A stretch of DNA of 64,000 nt, taken from assembly GCF_012516375.2 (NCBI RefSeq), contig NZ_CP051204.2:2480001-2544000 (forward strand), written 5' to 3'. The number at the start of each line of letters is the position of its first letter. Positions within the stretch are counted from its first letter, which is position 1. This DNA comes from Chitinophaga oryzae. GTDB lineage: Bacteria > Bacteroidota > Bacteroidia > Chitinophagales > Chitinophagaceae. Of this stretch, positions 9,302-18,225 are shown one piece after another. Below the pieces are notes generated by a model. That model did no database searches, was not told the DNA's origin, and saw nothing but the letters and a program-made list of their open reading frames with translations. The position numbers and the translations under genes were made by a program.

Positions 9302-9976
9302 ATGAAACAAACAGTACCTGCAATTGTCTTGCTGCTGACGCTGGCTGCCTGTGGTGGCGGCGCTTCTACCGACCAGGCAAAAACGGAAGAAAAAAAAGAA
9401 GCGGCTGTGGCCACCGGCGCAGCCTATGTAATTGACACTGCTACAACTGCCGTTCAATGGCGCGCCACCCACAAAGGTGGATTTGCTCCGCGTTTTGGTA
9501 CTATCAAAGTAACCGATGGTACGCTCAATGTAGAAAACGGCGCTATCAGCAGCGGCAGCTTTAATGTTGACCTGAATGCGCTGGCAGTAGACCCTGCCTC
9601 TATTACTGAGCCGGAAAAGAAAGCCGCCGACCTGGAAGGCCATCTGAAAAGCGGTGACTTTTTTGACGTGGCGAAGTATCCGTCCGCAAAATTCGTGATC
9701 ACCGGGGTAGCTCCTTACGACAGCACCAAACAGAAAAGCCTGCTTCCGGGCGCCACTAATCTTATCAGCGGCAACCTGACCCTGAAAGACAGCACCCTGA
9801 ACATTACTTTCCCTGCACAGGTTACCGTAGGTGCAAACGACGTTGTTGCCAACGCGAAGTTTGTGATCGACAGATCTGCCTGGGGAATCAACTACAAAAC
9901 AGAAGGCAGCCCTGAAAACTGGATGATCAGCAAAGATGTTGAAATCGGTTTTAGCCTGAAAGCGGCCAAGAAGTAA
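9302..9976 (+). CDS. YceI-family lipoprotein
   Basis: A 224-residue lipoprotein with lipobox LAAC at residues 14-17 and a charged linker, then a YceI beta-barrel: AYVIDTATTAVQWRATHKGG, GTIKVTDGTLNVENG, SGSFNVDLNAL, LEGHLKSGDFFDVAKYP and SAKFVITGV. YceI proteins bind isoprenoid or other hydrophobic ligands in the periplasm. The ligand is unknown here. The 195-bp gap to the divergent regulator probably holds both promoters. It is single-gene and ends at a strong terminator. Confidence 0.9.
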   Translation: MKQTVPAIVLLLTLAACGGGASTDQAKTEEKKEAAVATGAAYVIDTATTAVQWRATHKGGFAPRFGTIKVTDGTLNVENGAISSGSFNVDLNALAVDPASITEPEKKAADLEGHLKSGDFFDVAKYPSAKFVITGVAPYDSTKQKSLLPGATNLISGNLTLKDSTLNITFPAQVTVGANDVVANAKFVIDRSAWGINYKTEGSPENWMISKDVEIGFSLKAAKK

Positions 9977-9990
9977 AATTCTTCTGCATA

Positions 9991-10022
9991 AAAACGGGGC
10001 TGTAGCAATACAGCCCCGTTTT
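9991..10022. terminator. Bidirectional intrinsic terminator
   Basis: Perfect 14-bp stem (AAAACGGGGCTGTA and its complement) with a 4-nt loop, flanked by A- and T-runs. It terminates both the YceI gene (+) and the TolC gene (-). Confidence 0.85.
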
Positions 10023-10030
10023 TAGTTAAA

Positions 10031-11347
10031 TTACCTTTCTCCTTTTAACACCCTGATGACTTCCGTATTATACATCAGCGTGTATTTAGCTTTGATCACA
10101 TTGATTTCCGCCACATTATAATCCAGCAGTGCTTTATTGTATTCCATCGCGCTGGTCTCACCAATGTCATACCGTTCTTTCATGGCGTAAAAATTTTTTT
10201 CCAGCGCATGATGCTGCACCTGCAATACCTGGTATTCCTTCACTGATTTCTGATATTCCTGTATAGCGAGTAACAGCACCTTCTCACGCTCTGTTTTTAC
10301 TTTATTCAGCGCAGATTGTTTGTTTTCCAGGTCTAGTTTTAATTTGCTGATGTTATTGCGCGTTTTAAAGCCGTCGAAGACAGGCACGGAGAGCGATAAA
10401 CCGAAATTCAGGGACCTGTTCTGGTCGGCCTGCGTCCAGAAAGGCATGTAATGATCGCTTCCGAAATCCCTGCGAACAGAAGAATAATTGGTGCCGTATG
10501 CACCGAAGAAACTCAGCGTAGGGTAATAGGGCGCTTTCGCATATTTTAAATTCAAAGCGGACTGACGAACGGACAGTTCGGCCAGTTTGACGGCCGGGTC
10601 CTGTGCCGGCGTACCAGCGGACGGCTGCCCGCCCGGCGCCGTTATTTCCAGGTTGGGTGTTTCCAGGAATACGGAGTCGGTCAACGGTATTCCCAGCATT
10701 TGTTTGAGAGAAATAAGGCTGCTGTTGTACGCCGTATTACTGACAATGCTGTTTAGCTCATTGTTGGCTACCTGGCTTTCTGCCTGCGTTACATCCACCA
10801 GCGTGTTGGTCTCCAGTTCATATTTGGTGCGTTCTTCTTCCAGTTGTTGTTGCGCAAAATGTAATTGTTTCAGGTTGACTTCATACAGCGACCGGCTGGC
10901 CGTGGCATCGAAATACCTGGACAGCAGTTCCAGTTTAAGCGACTGACTAAGCTGGTTTTTTTGCAGTTCCCTGCTTTCCAGGCTCAGTAAAGACTGTTTG
11001 AGTTTACTGATCTGGCTGAATCCCTGGAACACCGTGGCGCGCGTACTGATATTCGCATTGGCGGTATTCGTCCATTTATTGCCGGTCACCAGCTGCCCGG
11101 CGATCTGGTCAAAGGCAAGCCCGAGATTATAAGTGTGGCCTGCACCGAAAGACAGCGTGGGAAGAAAGCCGTTACGGGCGTCCTTCACCTCCACCCTGGC
11201 AAGCAATACCGTGATGTTGGCCTGGCGTACGTCTTCATTTTGTGTCAGCAATAAGGAAAAGGACTGGTCCAGGTTCAGTTTTGCCTGACACACAGCAGCG
11301 CTGTTGATAACACAGCCAAGGAAGGTTAACAAAAGGGCGTTTCGCAT
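10031..11347 (-). CDS. TolC-family outer-membrane efflux protein
   Basis: A 438-residue protein with a signal peptide ending around CQA, followed by two repeats of long coiled-coil helices and short beta segments typical of TolC/OEP. Repeat 1 covers about 25-220 (SLLLTQNEDVRQANITVLLA) and repeat 2 about 230-435 (KVKTEREKVLLLAIQEYQKS, YDIGETSAMEYNKALLDYN). It lies divergently, 499 bp from the peptidase-ABC/HlyD genes, and would form the outer-membrane channel of that type I secretion system. No other partner is adjacent. Confidence 0.9.
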   Translation of the reverse strand: MRNALLLTFLGCVINSAAVCQAKLNLDQSFSLLLTQNEDVRQANITVLLARVEVKDARNGFLPTLSFGAGHTYNLGLAFDQIAGQLVTGNKWTNTANANISTRATVFQGFSQISKLKQSLLSLESRELQKNQLSQSLKLELLSRYFDATASRSLYEVNLKQLHFAQQQLEEERTKYELETNTLVDVTQAESQVANNELNSIVSNTAYNSSLISLKQMLGIPLTDSVFLETPNLEITAPGGQPSAGTPAQDPAVKLAELSVRQSALNLKYAKAPYYPTLSFFGAYGTNYSSVRRDFGSDHYMPFWTQADQNRSLNFGLSLSVPVFDGFKTRNNISKLKLDLENKQSALNKVKTEREKVLLLAIQEYQKSVKEYQVLQVQHHALEKNFYAMKERYDIGETSAMEYNKALLDYNVAEINVIKAKYTLMYNTEVIRVLKGER

Positions 11348-11846
11348 CTGTTCACATTATTTATGTTCAGCATTAAATTCTTCTTCTTTTAAGGGTGGTA
11401 ACAGGGTGTTTTTCTATAGGTGTCCGGGGAAAATATTTCGCTGTCAACTTAGTAAGGGCATAGGTTTCAGCGAAATAACCACTTAGGAATTTTTCATGTT
11501 ATTTATTTGTTAAGTAAAAACGAATTTAGAATAAAAAGTTTTTTATATTGAGAAAAATTATTTTGTCCCGTTACTATGACCCTATTGATGATGTTTGCCC
11601 ACAGGAAAGAGCATGATCTCTTTAATATCTGTCCTTTTTTGCCGGAAAACCTGAAAGTCAACTTTACCAACAGCGGATTACCGGAGACACTATATAGCAC
11701 GCACAAGTGTGTTTCAAACGGCTGCAGAACGGCCTGAGATAACGCATCTGTCCGTGCCGGCCGGACGTTTGCGCTGGTCCCGGGCAGAGTGGCGATAGTA
11801 ACGGAAGTTTGAAACAGGACAGGCCTGAAGTGAGACAAGTAAAAAC
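11348..11846. other. Divergent intergenic region between TolC and peptide-exporter genes
   Basis: A 499-bp AT-rich region. It holds a perfect 10-bp inverted repeat (11434-11443 and 11468-11477, TATTTCGCTG arms), about 90 bp upstream of tolC. It also holds an ATG-started 53-codon frame at 11576-11737 (+). No double-glycine leader peptide was found in any frame here, although such precursors often lie next to C39 transporters. Confidence 0.5.
11576..11737 (+). CDS. Possible small ORF upstream of the peptide exporter
   Basis: A 53-codon ATG frame starting MTLLMMFAHRKEHD and ending KCVSNGCRTA, 109 bp before the C39 transporter. It has three cysteines but no double-glycine leader or signal peptide. 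Its position makes it a weak candidate for a cargo or leader peptide of the exporter. It may equally be a chance frame. Confidence 0.15.
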   Translation: MTLLMMFAHRKEHDLFNICPFLPENLKVNFTNSGLPETLYSTHKCVSNGCRTA

Positions 11847-14033
11847 ATGCTGAAACGTTTCCCATATTACAAGCAAATGGACATGATGGACTGCGGCGCC
11901 ACCTGTCTGCGTATTATATTCAAATACTACGGACAGCTGGTGTCCATCCATAAAATACGGAAGCTCTGTCAGACAACAAAAAACGGCGTTAACCTGCTGG
12001 GCATCTCTGAAGCCGCTGAAAAGCTGGGATTCCGTACGCTGGGCGCACGCCTGAACCTGGAACAGCTGAGCCAGATAGAGCTGCCCTGTATCCTCCACTG
12101 GGACCAGAAGCACTTTGTGGTACTATACAAGATTAAGAAAGGTAAATATTATATCTCCGATCCGGCCGGCGGACTGGTTTCCTACGATGAGCGGGAGTTC
12201 AAAGCACATTGGTTCTCTGTGAAAGACCAGCATGACGGGCTCACGCTGATACTCAGTCCCGGCCCTGATTTTTACCAGATCGATGAAGATGAGCCTGTCC
12301 GGGCTTTAGGGTGGAACAAGGTATTTACCTATTTCTATAAATACCGGCGTTTATTCCTGCAACTGATACTGGGAATGGTGCTTGGCACCCTGTTGTCGCT
12401 GATAGCGCCTTTCCTGGCGCAGTCGGTAGTGGATATCGGTATCAATACAAAAAACATCAGCTTTATTAACCTCATCCTGATTGCGCAGCTGATGCTTTTT
12501 GTGGGCAGTACTGCAGTATCTTTCATCCGCTCATGGATCATGCTGCATATCAGTACCCGGGTCAATATCTCCATCCTGACAGATCTGCTGATCAAGATCA
12601 TGAAACTGCCGATGGGGTTCTTCGACCTCAAAACGCATGGCGACATTATGCAGCGCATGGCCGATCAGCAACGCATCGAGGCGTTTCTGACCGGCAGTAC
12701 GCTGAATACCCTTTTTTCACTGGTGAACATGCTCATTTTCGGCAGCCTGCTGATCATCTACAATAAAACCATTTTCCTGGTCTTTATCATATCCACCGCG
12801 CTGTATACCGCGTGGATACTGGCCTTTATGCGGTACCGGCGGGAGCTGGACAACAAGCGGTTTAAGATATCTTCCGAAAACCAGACTTACATGGTGGAGA
12901 TGATACAGAGCATGCAGGACATCAAACTGAACAACGCCGAAAAGCGGAGACGCTGGGGATGGGAGACGTTGCAGGCCAAACTGTTCCGTTTCCGGGTACA
13001 GAGCCTGGCGTTGTCTCAGTACCAGTCTGTCGGATCGATGGCCATCAACCAGGCGAAAGGCATCCTCATCACCTACATATCGGCCAAAGCGGTGATCGAC
13101 GGTGAAATTACCCTGGGAGGCATGATGGCGGTCCAGTATATCGTAGGCATGGTCAGTAACCCGGTAGAGTCGTTGTTGAGCTTCCTGCAGTCTTACCAGG
13201 ATGCAAAAATAAGTCTTGAACGCCTCAATGAAATCTACGAGACGGAAGAAGAAGTGGATATCCGAAAGGACTACCTGACCAAACTGCCCAACGATGCATC
13301 CATAGAGCTGCGCAATGTCACCTTCCGCTATTATGGTGCAGGCAATGAACCGGTATTTACTAAGCTGAATCTAACCTTCCCTGCGGGTAAAACTACGGCC
13401 ATCGTAGGCGCCAGCGGCAGCGGCAAGACAACCATCCTGAAACTGCTGCTGCGTTATTATAACCCCGAAGAAGGCGAGATACTGGTAGGCGGAAAGCGGC
13501 TGGACCAGATTGATTTTGGTGTCTGGAGAGATAGTTGCGGCTCCGTGTTGCAGGACAACTACGTATATGCGGATACGATAGAGCGAAATATCGCTATCAA
13601 TGATGAGTTCCCCGACGCCGACAGGCTGCAGCATGCGGTGCATATCGCCAATATGGAAGATTTTATTGCCGGGGAGCCTTTCGGGCTGGCGACCAAAATC
13701 GGTACGGCCGGAAAAGGCATCAGCCAGGGCCAGCGGCAGCGGTTGATGATAGCCCGCGCCGTTTACAAAGCCCCCGTCTTTATCTTTCTCGATGAAGCCA
13801 CCAATTCGCTGGACGCCAACAATGAAAAAGCCATCGTGGAAAAGCTGGACCGTTTTTTTGACCAGCGCACGGTGATTGTGGTGGCGCATCGCCTCAGCAC
13901 CGTAAAAAATGCCGATAACATCATCGTGCTGGAGAAAGGCAATATCGTAGAGCAAGGTACGCATCAGGAGCTGACGGCTAAACGCGGAAAATATTTTGAG
14001 CTGGTAAAAAACCAGCTGGAACTGGGAAATTAA
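11847..14033 (+). CDS. Peptidase-containing ABC transporter (C39, PCAT)
   Basis: A 728-residue bacteriocin-type exporter. The N-terminal C39 peptidase has the oxyanion Gln10, nucleophile Cys16 in DCGATCL, His89 in QKHFVVLY and Asp105 in SDPAGG, so it looks active and should cleave double-glycine leaders. Six membrane helices follow at about 165-450. The nucleotide-binding domain has Walker A GASGSGKTT (about 521), signature ISQGQRQR (about 625), Walker B FIFLDEAT and an H-loop in VVAHRLST. Four bases separate it from the HlyD gene, so they form an operon. No substrate peptide is adjacent; the Cys-rich precursor at 53303 carries a matching leader. Confidence 0.93.
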   Translation: MLKRFPYYKQMDMMDCGATCLRIIFKYYGQLVSIHKIRKLCQTTKNGVNLLGISEAAEKLGFRTLGARLNLEQLSQIELPCILHWDQKHFVVLYKIKKGKYYISDPAGGLVSYDEREFKAHWFSVKDQHDGLTLILSPGPDFYQIDEDEPVRALGWNKVFTYFYKYRRLFLQLILGMVLGTLLSLIAPFLAQSVVDIGINTKNISFINLILIAQLMLFVGSTAVSFIRSWIMLHISTRVNISILTDLLIKIMKLPMGFFDLKTHGDIMQRMADQQRIEAFLTGSTLNTLFSLVNMLIFGSLLIIYNKTIFLVFIISTALYTAWILAFMRYRRELDNKRFKISSENQTYMVEMIQSMQDIKLNNAEKRRRWGWETLQAKLFRFRVQSLALSQYQSVGSMAINQAKGILITYISAKAVIDGEITLGGMMAVQYIVGMVSNPVESLLSFLQSYQDAKISLERLNEIYETEEEVDIRKDYLTKLPNDASIELRNVTFRYYGAGNEPVFTKLNLTFPAGKTTAIVGASGSGKTTILKLLLRYYNPEEGEILVGGKRLDQIDFGVWRDSCGSVLQDNYVYADTIERNIAINDEFPDADRLQHAVHIANMEDFIAGEPFGLATKIGTAGKGISQGQRQRLMIARAVYKAPVFIFLDEATNSLDANNEKAIVEKLDRFFDQRTVIVVAHRLSTVKNADNIIVLEKGNIVEQGTHQELTAKRGKYFELVKNQLELGN

Positions 14034-14037
14034 GATC

Positions 14038-15315
14038 ATGGCAAAGCAAAACTACCCGGAAGCAGATATCCATTCAGAAGATCTCCAGGAGATCATCACC
14101 AAGCCGCCATCCTGGCTCATGAAAAGGGGCATATCCTTCGTGTTGCTGACGGTGTTGCTCATCATCGGTCTTTCAGTGTTTATCCGTTACCCTGAAATGG
14201 TACAGGTATCCATGAAATTTAACACCAGTAATGCACCCAAAGCGCTCGTCAGTAAGGTGAACGGCAACCTCGTGAAGATACTGGCCCGGGAAGGGCAATG
14301 GGTGGAGAAAAACACAGACATCGCCTATGTGGAAAGTATCGCGGAGCACCGGCAGGCCATCGACATCCTGAGCCGGCTGAAAGAAATACGCAACAACGGC
14401 ACCACCATGCAGGACCTCACAGATCTTGTGGCCCCCACAGAGCTGGACCTCGGAGAATTGCAGGGCAGCTATCAGAATTTCTATACGGCTTATCTCAACT
14501 ATAAGGCAGTCAACAGAGAGGGAATATTACAGAAGCGGAAACACTTCATACAGAACGAGGTGCAGTATGTAAACGATCAGAACGCCCGTACAGAAGAGAT
14601 CTACAAACTGCAGAAAGATGAGCTGGCCCTCGCGGAAGCGGAGTATGAAAAGTACCGGCTGCTGGCGGAAAAGCGGATCATCAGCCCGCTGGAGCTGCAG
14701 CGGAAAAAAGCGGTACTGCTTGCCAAGCGGCAGGTGATCCCGCAGATGGAGAATACGCTTATCAGTAACCGGAGCGCGTTGTCTGCCAAAGACAAAGAGC
14801 TGTCCGAGATAGATAACCAGATTATCGAAGAAGAAAAAAAGTTTTACCAGTCGCTGAATACTTTTATCAGCGATGCGGAGAACTGGAAAAAACAATATGT
14901 CATCACCACTCCTTCTGCCGGCTATCTGGTTTATGGAGATTTCTTACAGGAAAACCAGCTGCATAAAACGGGCGACATCCTGTTTTACATCAATGCCGGG
15001 AAAAACGATTACTACGGCGAGGTGCTGATCCCGCAGGCGGCATCATCGAGAGTAAAAAAAGAACAGAAGGTGATGATCAGGGTACGCAGTTATCCCTACC
15101 AGGAATATGGCTACCTGAAAGGAAAGGTGGATTATATTTCGGATATCCCTGTCCGGGACAGCCTGTTTTTCTCCAGGGTGGCGCTGGTGAGGACAGCCGC
15201 AGATTCTGTGATTAAGCTGAAGCCGGGCATCCTGGCGGATGCGGAGATTATTACCGAAGACCAGTCTATTTTCCGGCGGATCTGGCTGAACCTGACAAAG
15301 TCACTGAAATATTAA
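14038..15315 (+). CDS. HlyD-family membrane fusion protein
   Basis: A 425-residue periplasmic adaptor with one N-terminal transmembrane helix (about 32-52, SFVLLTVLLIIGLSVFI), split lipoyl-like beta segments (KALVSKVNGNLVKILAREGQ and TPSAGYLVYGDFLQENQ), a long coiled coil at about 160-280 and a beta-barrel C-terminus (VMIRVRSYPYQEYGYLKGKV). This is the classic partner of C39 ABC exporters. It should link the transporter to the TolC protein encoded divergently. It is cotranscribed with the ABC gene. Confidence 0.9.
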   Translation: MAKQNYPEADIHSEDLQEIITKPPSWLMKRGISFVLLTVLLIIGLSVFIRYPEMVQVSMKFNTSNAPKALVSKVNGNLVKILAREGQWVEKNTDIAYVESIAEHRQAIDILSRLKEIRNNGTTMQDLTDLVAPTELDLGELQGSYQNFYTAYLNYKAVNREGILQKRKHFIQNEVQYVNDQNARTEEIYKLQKDELALAEAEYEKYRLLAEKRIISPLELQRKKAVLLAKRQVIPQMENTLISNRSALSAKDKELSEIDNQIIEEEKKFYQSLNTFISDAENWKKQYVITTPSAGYLVYGDFLQENQLHKTGDILFYINAGKNDYYGEVLIPQAASSRVKKEQKVMIRVRSYPYQEYGYLKGKVDYISDIPVRDSLFFSRVALVRTAADSVIKLKPGILADAEIITEDQSIFRRIWLNLTKSLKY

Positions 15316-15333
15316 AGCTGTTGGCCGCGCCGG

Positions 15334-16509
15334 TTATTTTAACCATGCCATCAGTGTAACGGCGCAGAGCCATCCCATGATCAGCACCACGCACCAGCCC
15401 GCGGCCTGCAGCCACACCGGATATTTGTAGGCGCCCATCAGTTTCTTTTTTACCGAGGCTACCAGGATGACTGCCAGCGCTACCGGCAGAATAAGGCCAT
15501 TGAGTGCGCCGGCTGTAATTAAAAGCTGTACCGGGTTCCCGAGGAAGACAAAAACGATGGTCGAGAATACAATGAAGAAAGAGATGATCCAGCGTTCATA
15601 CACCTGTATCAATGGATGGAATGTTTTGAGAAAAGATACGGAGGTGTAGGCGGCGCCCACCACAGACGTAATCGCTGCGCACCACATCACCACGCCAAAG
15701 AAGCGATAGCCGGCCATACCGGCTACGATGCGGAATACGGATGCCGGCGGATTGCTGCTGTCCAGCGTAAAGCCTTTGGCGACTACGCCCAGCGTAGCGA
15801 GAAACAGCACGGAGCGCATAATACCGGTGATAATGATGCCGCTGACGGCGCTCCTGTTGACCATTTTTAACTGGCCCGTCCCGCTGATGCCCGCATCCAG
15901 CAACCGGTGCGCGCCGGCGAAACTGATATATCCGCCGACGGTTCCGCCTACCAGCGTGACGATCGCTTTGGTGTCGATGACGGAAGGCCAGAAGGTTTGC
16001 CGGACGGCTTCTCCGAGCGGAGGAGTGGAGCTGACAGCGATGTAGACGGTCAGTAATACCATCAGTAACCCCAGCCAGCGGGTGAACTGATCGAGCATAT
16101 ACCCCATCTCTTTTATCCAGAAAATAAACAGGGCAATACCGCAGCTGAGCAGTGCGCCATACATCGTGTCCATGCCGGTGATGACCTGTATGCCCAGTCC
16201 GCATCCGCCGATGTTGCCGATGTTGAATGCCAGTCCGCCGAGTACTACCAGTGCGGCCAGCAGGTAACCGAGTCCCGGCAGCAGGTCGTTGGCGAGGTCT
16301 TGTGCGCGGCGTTCCGTGATCGCCAGCACGCGCCATATGTTGAGCTGCGCGCCAATATCCAGTAAGATGGAGATCAGCACCACAAAGCCGAAGGCGGCGC
16401 CCAGCTGCCAGGTGAAAACGGTGGTTTGTGTCAGGAAGCCCGGACCGATAGCTGAGGTGGCCATCAGGAAAGCGGCGCCCATGATGGCGGAAGATTTTTG
16501 TTTACTCAC
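15334..16509 (-). CDS. Nramp-family divalent metal/oxoproline-associated transporter
   Basis: A 391-residue membrane protein with about 11 helices and the Nramp-like start FLMATSAIGPGFLTQTTVF (family motif around DPGN is here GPGF), so the canonical metal-binding Asp and Asn are not evident. It starts with GTG, overlapping the pxpA stop by four bases, so it is the last gene of the pxp operon. Bacillus subtilis ycsG is an Nramp homologue in the equivalent operon. The loss of metal ligands suggests it moves something other than Mn or Fe, perhaps 5-oxoproline or a related compound; this is inference. Confidence 0.8.
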   Translation of the reverse strand: MSKQKSSAIMGAAFLMATSAIGPGFLTQTTVFTWQLGAAFGFVVLISILLDIGAQLNIWRVLAITERRAQDLANDLLPGLGYLLAALVVLGGLAFNIGNIGGCGLGIQVITGMDTMYGALLSCGIALFIFWIKEMGYMLDQFTRWLGLLMVLLTVYIAVSSTPPLGEAVRQTFWPSVIDTKAIVTLVGGTVGGYISFAGAHRLLDAGISGTGQLKMVNRSAVSGIIITGIMRSVLFLATLGVVAKGFTLDSSNPPASVFRIVAGMAGYRFFGVVMWCAAITSVVGAAYTSVSFLKTFHPLIQVYERWIISFFIVFSTIVFVFLGNPVQLLITAGALNGLILPVALAVILVASVKKKLMGAYKYPVWLQAAGWCVVLIMGWLCAVTLMAWLK

Positions 16510-17246
16510 GGATGTTGAATCGTTAGGTGATGATGAAGCAGGGCGGCGTGGATGGCGCGGGCATATTCCAGTGCATGGGGGCCGTCGCCATGTATGCAGA
16601 TGGTTTCTGCTTTCAGCGGAATTGTTTTTCCGGACCGGGCAGTTACCTCTTGCCGGGTGACCATCTGCAGTACCTGTTGGATGGCCAGTGTTTCATTTTC
16701 AATCATCGCGCCGGGTTGGGAACGGGGTGTCAGCGAGCCGTCATCCTGGTAGGTCCTGTCCGCAAATACTTCGCTGACCGTTTTCAGGCCGGCCGCCGCT
16801 GCTTCGCTGATCAGGGCGCTGCTGCTCAGCCCGAAGAGCCGCAGGCGGCTGTCGACATCCTTTACGGCCTTTGCGATAACGGCGGCCATCGCCGGCGTAC
16901 GGGCGGCCATGTTATACAGGGCGCCATGTGGTTTTACATGCTGCAGCGGTACGCCATGTGCGCGGCAGATGATCTGCAGGGCATATACCTGTGTGGACAC
17001 CAGGTCGTACAGCGCGGCATCTGACAGCTGTTGCTCGCTGCGTCCGAAGTTCTCCAGGTCTGCGAAGCCGGGATGGGCGCCTATGGCTACATGATGATTG
17101 GCTGCCAGCGATACCGTTTTTTTCATGGTGTCGGCATTGCCGGCATGATAACCGCAGGCGATATTGGCACTGCTGATAAAGGGCATAATGGCCGCGTCGT
17201 TGTCCAGCCCTTCGCCCATGTCACAATTAAGGTCAATATGTTTCAT
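16506..17246 (-). CDS. pxpA: 5-oxoprolinase subunit PxpA (LamB/YcsF family)
   Basis: A 246-residue protein from MKHIDLNCDMGEGLDNDAAI. The DLNCDMGEG start, SANIACGYHAGN, VAIGAHPGFADLENFGR, HVKPHGALYN and FADRTYQDDGSL segments are all diagnostic of the LamB/YcsF family. With PxpB and PxpC it forms the ATP-dependent prokaryotic 5-oxoprolinase that recycles pyroglutamate to glutamate. The 3' end of pxpC overlaps its start by 14 bp. The open frame continues upstream, but the family start is unambiguous. Confidence 0.95.
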   Translation of the reverse strand: MKHIDLNCDMGEGLDNDAAIMPFISSANIACGYHAGNADTMKKTVSLAANHHVAIGAHPGFADLENFGRSEQQLSDAALYDLVSTQVYALQIICRAHGVPLQHVKPHGALYNMAARTPAMAAVIAKAVKDVDSRLRLFGLSSSALISEAAAAGLKTVSEVFADRTYQDDGSLTPRSQPGAMIENETLAIQQVLQMVTRQEVTARSGKTIPLKAETICIHGDGPHALEYARAIHAALLHHHLTIQHP

Positions 17247-18225
17247 ATGGTGATAACCATTTTTCCAAACGTAACTGCGTTGCATGCTGCAGGTAGCGCA
17301 ACGCTCTCTCCTGTTGCCACAGCAGTTTTTCTGCCGTTTCCCTGCCGGCAATGCTGAACTGTAATGACTGCCCCACCTGGTACTGCACCAGCGCGGGCAT
17401 ATCGGCGGTGATGACATGCGCAGCTACCGGGTAGCCGCCGGTGGTCTGGTGGTCTGCCATCAGTATGATCAGCTGGCCATCGGGGAGGAGCTGTATGGCC
17501 CCCCTGCATATGCCGGCAGACAATTGCTCTTCTTTCCTGCTGGTGCGCAGGGACGCCCCGTTCAGCCGGAACCCCATACGGTCGCTGTGTGGCCCTATGC
17601 GGAAATTGCCGGTGAGGAGCTGTTGCTGCGAAGGAGCATCCAGCATGTCCCAGCAGGCGCCGGGCAAAATACGGATGGTGTCCTGTTTATTATACAGGTG
17701 ACCGGTGGCGGCCGTCCAGGGAAGTATTTCCGTTGACGGGCCGCTGGCATGCTGCGGCGTTTTGTTGAGCGGAAGCCTGTCCCCCTTACGGAGGGCCCTG
17801 CCTTGAAAGCCGCCCTGGGCCACCTTGAGGTGCGTGCTGCAGCTGCCAAGCCAGGGTGCCAGTGAAAAGCCGTGGCGGACGGCAAGGTAGCAGCGCGCGC
17901 CGCTACGCAGCTTTTCAAAGGCAAGCGTAGCGCCTGCGGGAACATACAGCGGCGTATGCAGCGGTACGGCCCGGCCGTTGACGGTAGCGCCGAAGTCGGC
18001 GCCTGACAAGGCGATCAGGGCAGGGGCTTCAAACAGGTATTTGCCGGCCGGGAAATGTAATTCCAGCAACGCTTCGCCTGCCGCATTACCGGTAAGCCCG
18101 TTGGCAACGGCCATGGCTATACGGTCCATGACACCGCCGGGATTGATCCCGAGGTGCTGAAAACCATATCTGCCTTTGTCCTGTATGGTGTCCATAATGC
18201 CCTGTTGTACTATTACGATGCTCAT
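17233..18225 (-). CDS. pxpC: 5-oxoprolinase subunit PxpC (KipA family)
   Basis: A 330-residue protein beginning MSIVIVQQGIMDTIQDKGRY. GRYGFQHLGINPGGVMDRIA and the downstream SGADFGATVNGR are family hallmarks, as is the C-terminal DHQTTGGYPVAAHV. It is the carboxyltransferase-like subunit of 5-oxoprolinase. It overlaps pxpB by four bases and pxpA by 14, so translation is coupled. Start chosen at the methionine overlapping the pxpB stop. Confidence 0.93.
   Translation of the reverse strand: MSIVIVQQGIMDTIQDKGRYGFQHLGINPGGVMDRIAMAVANGLTGNAAGEALLELHFPAGKYLFEAPALIALSGADFGATVNGRAVPLHTPLYVPAGATLAFEKLRSGARCYLAVRHGFSLAPWLGSCSTHLKVAQGGFQGRALRKGDRLPLNKTPQHASGPSTEILPWTAATGHLYNKQDTIRILPGACWDMLDAPSQQQLLTGNFRIGPHSDRMGFRLNGASLRTSRKEEQLSAGICRGAIQLLPDGQLIILMADHQTTGGYPVAAHVITADMPALVQYQVGQSLQFSIAGRETAEKLLWQQERALRYLQHATQLRLEKWLSPYETY

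Noticed and set aside
13371..14039. 222-codon frame antisense to the C39 transporter
   Set aside because: Overlaps the conserved ATPase domain entirely and shows no family motif.
15596..16336. 246-codon frame overlapping the Nramp gene
   Set aside because: Arg-rich shadow in another frame; the Nramp frame has clear membrane helices.
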